Below, one piece after another: positions 13,296-14,065 of a stretch of DNA of 14,065 bases (positions are counted from its first letter, which is position 1; every line of letters begins with the position of its first letter). A program made the position numbers and the translations under genes. Below the pieces are notes generated by a model, which saw nothing but the letters and a program-made list of their open reading frames with translations, was not told the DNA's origin and ran no database searches. The stretch is from Polaromonas sp. (GTDB taxonomy: Bacteria > Pseudomonadota > Gammaproteobacteria > Burkholderiales > Burkholderiaceae_C): contig JANYFF010000402.1 of assembly GCA_025362825.1 (NCBI GenBank), positions 1-14,065 on the forward strand, in the 5' to 3' direction.

Positions 13296-14065
13296 TCAAG
13301 CTGCTTTGGCAGCAGCAATCTGCGCAGCGACTTCGGCAGCGAAGTCGTCAACCTTCTTCTCAATGCCTTCACCCACCACGTACAGCGTGAATGACTTCAC
13401 TGCGGTAGCTTTTTCCTTCAGCATCTGCTCAACGGTTTGTTTGTCATTTTTGACGAAGGTCTGGTTGTGCAGGCTGACTTCCTTCAGGTACTTTTGCACG
13501 CCGCCTTCGATGCGCTTGGCAACGATTTCAGCGGACTGGACAGGCTTGCCAGCCGCGACGGCAACCGATGCGTCTTCAGCAGCTTTTGCAGCCGCAACTG
13601 AACGCTCACGGGCAACCAGTTCGGCCGGCACCTGGTCGCTGGACAGCGACACGGGCTTCATGGCCGCAACGTGCATAGCGACATCCTTGGCAGCGGCTTC
13701 GTCGCCTTCAAATTCGACCACCACGCCGATGCGCGTACCGTGCAGGTAGGAAGCCAGTTTGCCGGCTGCAAAACGCTGGAAGCGGCGCACCGACATGTTC
13801 TCGCCAATCTTGCCGATCAGGCCCTTGCGCACGTCTTCGACCGTCGGGCCAAAACCGTCGAGGCTCAAAGGCATGGCGCCGATGGCGGCCACATCTGCCG
13901 GGTTGTTCTTGACGATGCCGACTGCAACCGCATCGGTGAAAGCCAGGAAGCTGTCGTTCTTGGTTACGAAATCGGTTTCGCAGTTGATCTCGACCAACGC
14001 GCCAATGCCGCCTTCTGCGTGGTACGCAATCACGCCTTCGGCGGTGATGCGGGAAGCGGCCTTGC
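13296..14065 (-). CDS. tsf: Translation elongation factor Ts (5' end outside the window)
   Basis: EF-Ts is the guanine nucleotide exchange factor that releases GDP from EF-Tu. The visible part is 255 residues, from KAASRITAEG at the edge to KAA and TGA. It holds the conserved EF-Tu contact motif TDFVTKN inside LVEINCETDFVTKND, the core domain with ARERSVAAAKA and HNQTFVKNDKQTVEQML, and the C-terminal module. About 50 N-terminal residues, including the small UBA-like domain, lie outside. The frame is open through to the edge. A GTG at 14033 encodes an internal Val and is not the start, because family residues continue upstream of it. The gene normally follows rpsB. A hairpin begins 11 nt after its stop. 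Confidence 0.98.
   Translation of the reverse strand, partial: KAASRITAEGVIAYHAEGGIGALVEINCETDFVTKNDSFLAFTDAVAVGIVKNNPADVAAIGAMPLSLDGFGPTVEDVRKGLIGKIGENMSVRRFQRFAAGKLASYLHGTRIGVVVEFEGDEAAAKDVAMHVAAMKPVSLSSDQVPAELVARERSVAAAKAAEDASVAVAAGKPVQSAEIVAKRIEGGVQKYLKEVSLHNQTFVKNDKQTVEQMLKEKATAVKSFTLYVVGEGIEKKVDDFAAEVAAQIAAAKAA

Noticed and set aside
1..14065. CRISPR array, insertion sequence, prophage, toxin-antitoxin or defence system
   Set aside because: Every base is accounted for by conserved core genes and gaps of at most 93 nt; no spaced direct repeats, transposase motifs or foreign genes were seen.

Overview
The window is one unbroken stretch of housekeeping genes, all on the minus strand, so transcription runs from high to low coordinates. 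In transcription order it holds tsf (5' end cut by the window), pyrH, frr, uppS, cdsA, dxr, rseP, bamA, skp/ompH, lpxD, fabZ, lpxA, lpxB, rnhB and a TrmH/SpoU-family RNA methyltransferase (3' end cut by the window). The gene order, the GC-rich coding sequence and protein details (a PyrH starting MPAYKRILLKLSGEAL, a betaproteobacterial LpxA/LpxD/FabZ set) point to a betaproteobacterium of the Burkholderiales. A Comamonadaceae relative such as Polaromonas or Rhodoferax is likely. That placement is inferred from family knowledge, not from a search.

Layout. Positions 14065-11870 carry translation and nucleotide functions: elongation factor Ts, UMP kinase and ribosome recycling factor. Positions 11841-8995 carry lipid precursor enzymes: UppS makes undecaprenyl diphosphate, CdsA makes CDP-diacylglycerol, and Dxr commits carbon to the MEP isoprenoid pathway that feeds UppS. 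Positions 8993-4758 carry envelope maintenance: the RseP intramembrane protease, the BamA outer-membrane insertase and the Skp periplasmic chaperone. Positions 4715-1137 carry lipid A synthesis (LpxD, LpxA, LpxB) with FabZ, which processes the same hydroxyacyl-ACP pool. Positions 1165-1 carry RNase HII and the RNA methyltransferase.

The genes are tightly packed. Five neighbouring pairs overlap at stop and start by 1-4 nt or are 1 nt apart (uppS/cdsA, dxr/rseP, bamA/skp, lpxD/fabZ, rnhB/methyltransferase). lpxB and rnhB overlap further. The largest gap is 93 nt, between tsf and pyrH, so there is no gene-free stretch over 300 bases. No tRNA, rRNA, insertion sequence, CRISPR array or clear intrinsic terminator was seen. 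Transcriptional coupling of most of the cluster is likely.

This is a conserved core region, and I found no undescribed multi-gene system in it. The points worth a second look are: an apparent one-base frameshift in a T5 run that breaks skp just after its signal peptide; a long hairpin between tsf and pyrH; a similar repeat-like motif embedded in the same reading frame of two genes (the methyltransferase and lpxB); and a local inverted-repeat cluster inside the methyltransferase gene.
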